Assembly: GCF_958979055.1 (NCBI RefSeq)
Contig: NC_084886.1
Location: 7,206,154 to 7,270,153, forward strand
DNA: 64,000 bases
Direction: 5' to 3'
Source: Alnus glutinosa
Lineage: Eukaryota > Streptophyta > Magnoliopsida > Fagales > Betulaceae
Part shown: in pieces, positions 60,334-64,000 of the stretch
How positions within the stretch are numbered: the stretch's first letter is position 1
Layout: every line of letters begins with the position of its first letter
The notes under the pieces: model-generated
What the model saw: the letters and a program-made list of their open reading frames with translations, nothing else
Told to the model about the DNA's origin: nothing
Databases searched by the model: none
Made by a program: the position numbers and the translations under genes

Positions 60334-61895
60334 CTTTTTATTGTACAAAAATGCATTTCTTTTTTTTTTTCAGAATTTGTCACGTGTTTCTTTTTTAAAA
60401 AAATAAAAACCAATTCTCTCATTTCTATTTTTTATTTTTGAATTTTGTCACTTTTTTTTTCTAGATTTTTTTTACTTTTTTATCTTATGAGTATATTTTT
60501 GTCATTTAAAATCACAAAAGGAGGACACTGTAACCCCAAATTCCAATGATAGATTAGGGGATATTGTAAAAATTAAAAAATTGAAAAAACATTTCAAATA
60601 AGATGGTAGATAGAGAGAGCAAATTTAATTTGTCTGCTCAAAGTCATGAGTATTCTTACAAAATTTTAGAACTATCTCACTATAGGAAATTGTACAAAAT
60701 TTTATTGACAGTCTTAATTATAAAAGAGTAATTTTCATAGTTAAAAATCGAAATACTTTCAAACACAAGTAATTTAAAATCAAAGCTAAGTCTATCTATT
60801 TCAAATTAAATTGGTAGTCAAACGGTGGAAGGTTGACTAAGGAGAAATTTGGAGTTTATTTGTATTATCAAAACAAAATCGGGTGGCCTATAACTGTAAG
60901 TCAAATGGACAGGTTTTATATATTGACTAATATTAGTATACTATTATTTATGAATAATAAAAATAAAGAGAAATATATGTGCTTTAAAATGAAAAGAAAA
61001 TTTTCTTCAAAAAAATTAAAAAAAAAAATGAAAATGAAAAGAAAATTTACTCAATGGAATGTGAATGTTATAAGCAATTGAATGTAGTCAAGCCGTTGAT
61101 TTCACTTACTATCTCTTTTGATCTCATCCGTTTCTCTTAGGCGATTTTTTTGATTTGTGACTACGGTCTCACTTCCAAAGTCAACGAGGAAGTAGTTGGT
61201 CTAAAATAAATCGGCAAGGACTGGGCTGTGGGCTAGAACCACGTGGTCCCTACGGACCCATATGTCCAAGTTGTGCTTTTTCTGTCCTTTCGAAAATGAA
61301 ACACTGGCTCTGGTACAGATGCCACGTGTTGGAGCCTAGAGAATTCACAAAAAAGTGAGTACGTGCGACTGCTCTCGGGTGTCTTTAACGATGATGATGC
61401 ACTACTACCATCAGATGATTCAGATCACCTAACCTTTCACTGCAATCCGAGATCGTGAAGTACCATCAGATCCCTCTTTGGCTGCATTTGTTTTTCTTTC
61501 TTAAGTTTTTTATTATTATTATTATTATTTTTTTATAAAAAAAACACAAAAATAAAAAAAATAAAAAATCATTCTAAAGTAATGTCAAATACTACACCAA
61601 TAGAGTAAAAATGAGATTCCATGCAGCATATACATCACTACTCTCTTGCACTATAACACATCAAAATATTCTTTTAAAATAGAAAACAAAAAAGAATATT
61701 TTTTATATCTCCTTAGACATTGCCAAACGTGTGATTGGGGGGTTACATGTTCGAGGTTCTATCATTTGGTCGTTTGCTCATATTATGTGGCTGTCTGTGG
61801 TGGACCGTACGTTAGAAAATAAGTATTTACATTAATGATCAGCCTCATTTATTTAATATTGCACGGTAACAACTCACAAGTGATGGTGCATCATG
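60037..61895. other. Intergenic AT-rich region
   Basis: (AT)n at 60295-60330, poly-T tracts near 60360 and 60455, and ATT repeats near 61510. CCACGTG occurs near 61241 and 61322. No supported gene. Confidence 0.5.
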
Positions 61896-62864
61896 TCAAT
61901 ATCTTCAAATTAATAGATTGATCTTGGTTGAGGGGAGGGGGAATTGCACCCGACCCCTACTCTTTGTTTTTTTCGTCTTAATTATTTGCTTTTTGTTATG
62001 ATTTTGTTTTCGGCCCTGCACTGAGTCATGGGCTGTTGGTCTTTCTTCTCTCTAGGTGTCTCTTTAAAAAACTAAGAGATGAATGTGTTTTCCTCTAATC
62101 CTTTTGAAGATTTGGAGTTTGTGGGTTTCGTTCTACGATTGGGATGTTCAAAGTTAGAAGCAAAGATCGGTTTCTGTTTCTGGTAAGGCTTAAACTGGTG
62201 CGGGGAGCATGGAGAATGAAGATATGTTTTCTCTCTTGGATCTGCACTTTCTGTGCTGTTTCAAGGGTTGTCGGCAACATTTTAGGAGGAGTGAATTGTG
62301 ATGGGTTGCACAACCTAGGGTATTTATTTTTTATGGTGTCGGCAACATTTTGATGAAGAAGAAGACTGATATTTGGGTGCACAAATTGGGTTACTTCTAT
62401 TCCAACAAGGGAATATGCTTATTCTTGAGCAAGTTTTTGATGGGGTTTTGTTATAGTACACGGATAAGTTTATTTCAGAGCAAATTTTTTCGTTTAGATG
62501 AAGCCTTATACAGATATACTAGCGACTCCCTACGCTCTATGCCAACCTATATTATTTAGTTTAATGTTTTTGGCTTCTTTAGATTGTGTTCTGTTGATTA
62601 ATTTCTTTTGTCTGCCATAGTAGACTTTAGATCTACTTTTTAGATCAGATCTTGCTCTCTTATCTTCTTATAATATAACTCATTGTAAAAGAGATTTATT
62701 TTTTTTGTGTTCTATTGCTAAGGCAACTGCCATCTAAGTCAGGAATTAGTCATGTACTTTATTTTTAAGAGTATTTATACCTTTAATTACAGCTTTTGGC
62801 CCTATGGGCCTCAGATTATAATAAAGATTATTTTTTTGTTAAAAAAAAGGAAAAAAAAAAAAAA
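61896..62864 (+). mobile_element. LINE-like retroposed insertion with 17-bp target duplication
   Basis: AGTGATGGTGCATCATG occurs at 61879-61895 and 62865-62881. The insert ends with AATAAAGATTATTTTTTTGTT followed by an A-rich tail. Its frames have no recognisable reverse transcriptase, so it is probably a 5'-truncated LINE or a retroposed transcript. Confidence 0.8.
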
Positions 62865-62881
62865 AGTGATGGTGCATCATG

Positions 62882-64000
62882 CATGTTTAAGCTCCCTAAA
62901 AGCGATATATGTACAATTTATATTGCATAACTATTCTACAACCAAGATAAATTAGGTGAAACTCACGTACGTAGATCCTACGTGTAAACCTCACTCAATA
63001 TATATTAAAATTATAAATTAGTTGAATTATAATTTTATCATTTCCCGTAAGCCCGCACTCGCTATCAGGTTCCAAATTAGAAAAAAAAAAAAACAATACC
63101 AAAGGCCAAAAGGGGTAGGACACGCCATTGATTTGATGTTGGGGTAGCACTCGCACTCAGAGCTCTTGCCGCCACGTGTTGGTTCCGTAAAGGCAAAAAG
63201 GACAATCAATCATATTGGCGTTTGGCCATCCATTTGAGCAAGCCAAAAGCCGAAAGGCGGAAAGGGCTGACAACCACAGGTTTGGTTTTTAACTTTAAAT
63301 TTTGCCAGAGAGCCATTAGGATTTCTCATATTTGTAGGGTCTAGAAGAACTTCAGCAGGATGCTGGGCTAGGTTGGAGGTCACATGCTAAAAACTGTAGC
63401 CCGAGCACAACCATACATGAGGTTTTCTGTGGGCTCATAGCTCAAGCCCAGTTTGTTTGGGCTCACATTTCTTCTTTAATTTCAAATTCAAATAAAAAGA
63501 GTTTCGGACACCCCTGACCATAAGATTGACAATTTTTGACATGACTCGCTAATCCAATACGAAGTTAAAGGATTAGGGTTAAACTTAAAAAGGTTCGGAT
63601 TATAAAATGGTTGACTCATTAGACCCGTTTAATAAAATAGTCATTATAGGGTCTATTCGTTTGACCTATGGATCGACCCGTTTGACCCATAGGTCGACCC
63701 ATTTACTTAAAATCTTTTTTTTTTTTTTCAACATTAAAAATTAAATCTAAACAGTCTCTCTTTGTCTAAAGAGTAAAGACTACTACTAAAAAAAAAAGAG
63801 TAAAGACTAAATTAAAAAAATATCACAAAAAATAACACAAGCCTTTTTTCTTTTATTGAGTTAGATTTTGAATAAAAAAAAGGCAAATATTAAAAAAAAA
63901 TCAGCGTAATTTTTTTTTTCTCTTTCAAGTTTTTGAACTTAGAAGTCGAATAAAAACAAGTAAACAATTAAACAACTCAATGTTTCATATTTCAAATGTG
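62882..64000. other. Window end, no supported gene
   Basis: Contains TE-like phrases (for example GACCTATGG / CCATAGGTC near 63663-63695) and A- and T-rich tracts. No coding frame was recognised. Confidence 0.5.

Noticed and set aside
62095-62382. Minus-strand open frame of 95 codons
   Set aside because: It lies inside the retroposed insertion and has no family features.

Overview
This is a window of plant nuclear DNA, probably from a woody eudicot. The reasons are an AT-rich background, intron-split genes of plant-only families with GT/AG splice sites that keep the reading frame, and dense small transposons in introns and between genes. Species was not determined. Exon models were read by eye; each listed junction was checked for phase.

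Layout. 895-2297 (+) holds the last two exons of a PAP27-like purple acid phosphatase that starts left of the window. 3626-6590 (+) is a POLAR-like coiled-coil membrane protein whose conserved C-terminus is separated from it by stops and a frameshift. 7173-10674 (-) is a complete MRS2-5-type magnesium transporter (six exons, 419 aa). 13691-18910 (+) is a complete perakine-reductase-like aldo-keto reductase (seven exons, 344 aa). 20092-22618 (-) is a two-exon BAHD acyltransferase (457 aa). 25.2-31.0 kb is a transposon nest: a 2.86-kb hAT element carrying a 0.77-kb CACTA element sits inside what looks like a coding exon of an unrecognised minus-strand gene, and a 2.57-kb solo LTR lies directly upstream. 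31330-33645 (-) is a serine-rich protein with a cysteine-rich tail. 34.2-36.3 kb is a truncated Ty1/Copia element. 36.3-43.1 kb has no supported gene. 43141-46521 (+) is an intact single-exon RPK2/TOADSTOOL2-type LRR receptor kinase (1126 aa). 47671-50355 (-) is an eight-exon glycerophosphodiester phosphodiesterase (396 aa). 53371-59514 (-) is a NINJA/AFP-family repressor (380 aa) with a 5-kb intron and three CACGTG elements upstream. 59.5-64 kb has no supported gene; it contains a LINE-like insertion with a 17-bp target duplication.

The genes do not form an operon or an evident cluster. Themes include phosphorus handling (PAP, GDPD), Mg transport, ABA/jasmonate repression (AFP) and receptor signalling, but this is an ordinary plant gene neighbourhood. 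The most interesting material is how mobile elements meet genes: a MITE that ends four bases into a splice donor, another about 10 bases before a splice acceptor, a hAT insertion that splits an open reading frame, a CACTA element with about 18 G-box palindromes, and a second promoter-plus-first-exon-like segment inside the aldo-keto reductase. No CRISPR array, rRNA or functional tRNA gene was seen. I found no convincing novel biological system.
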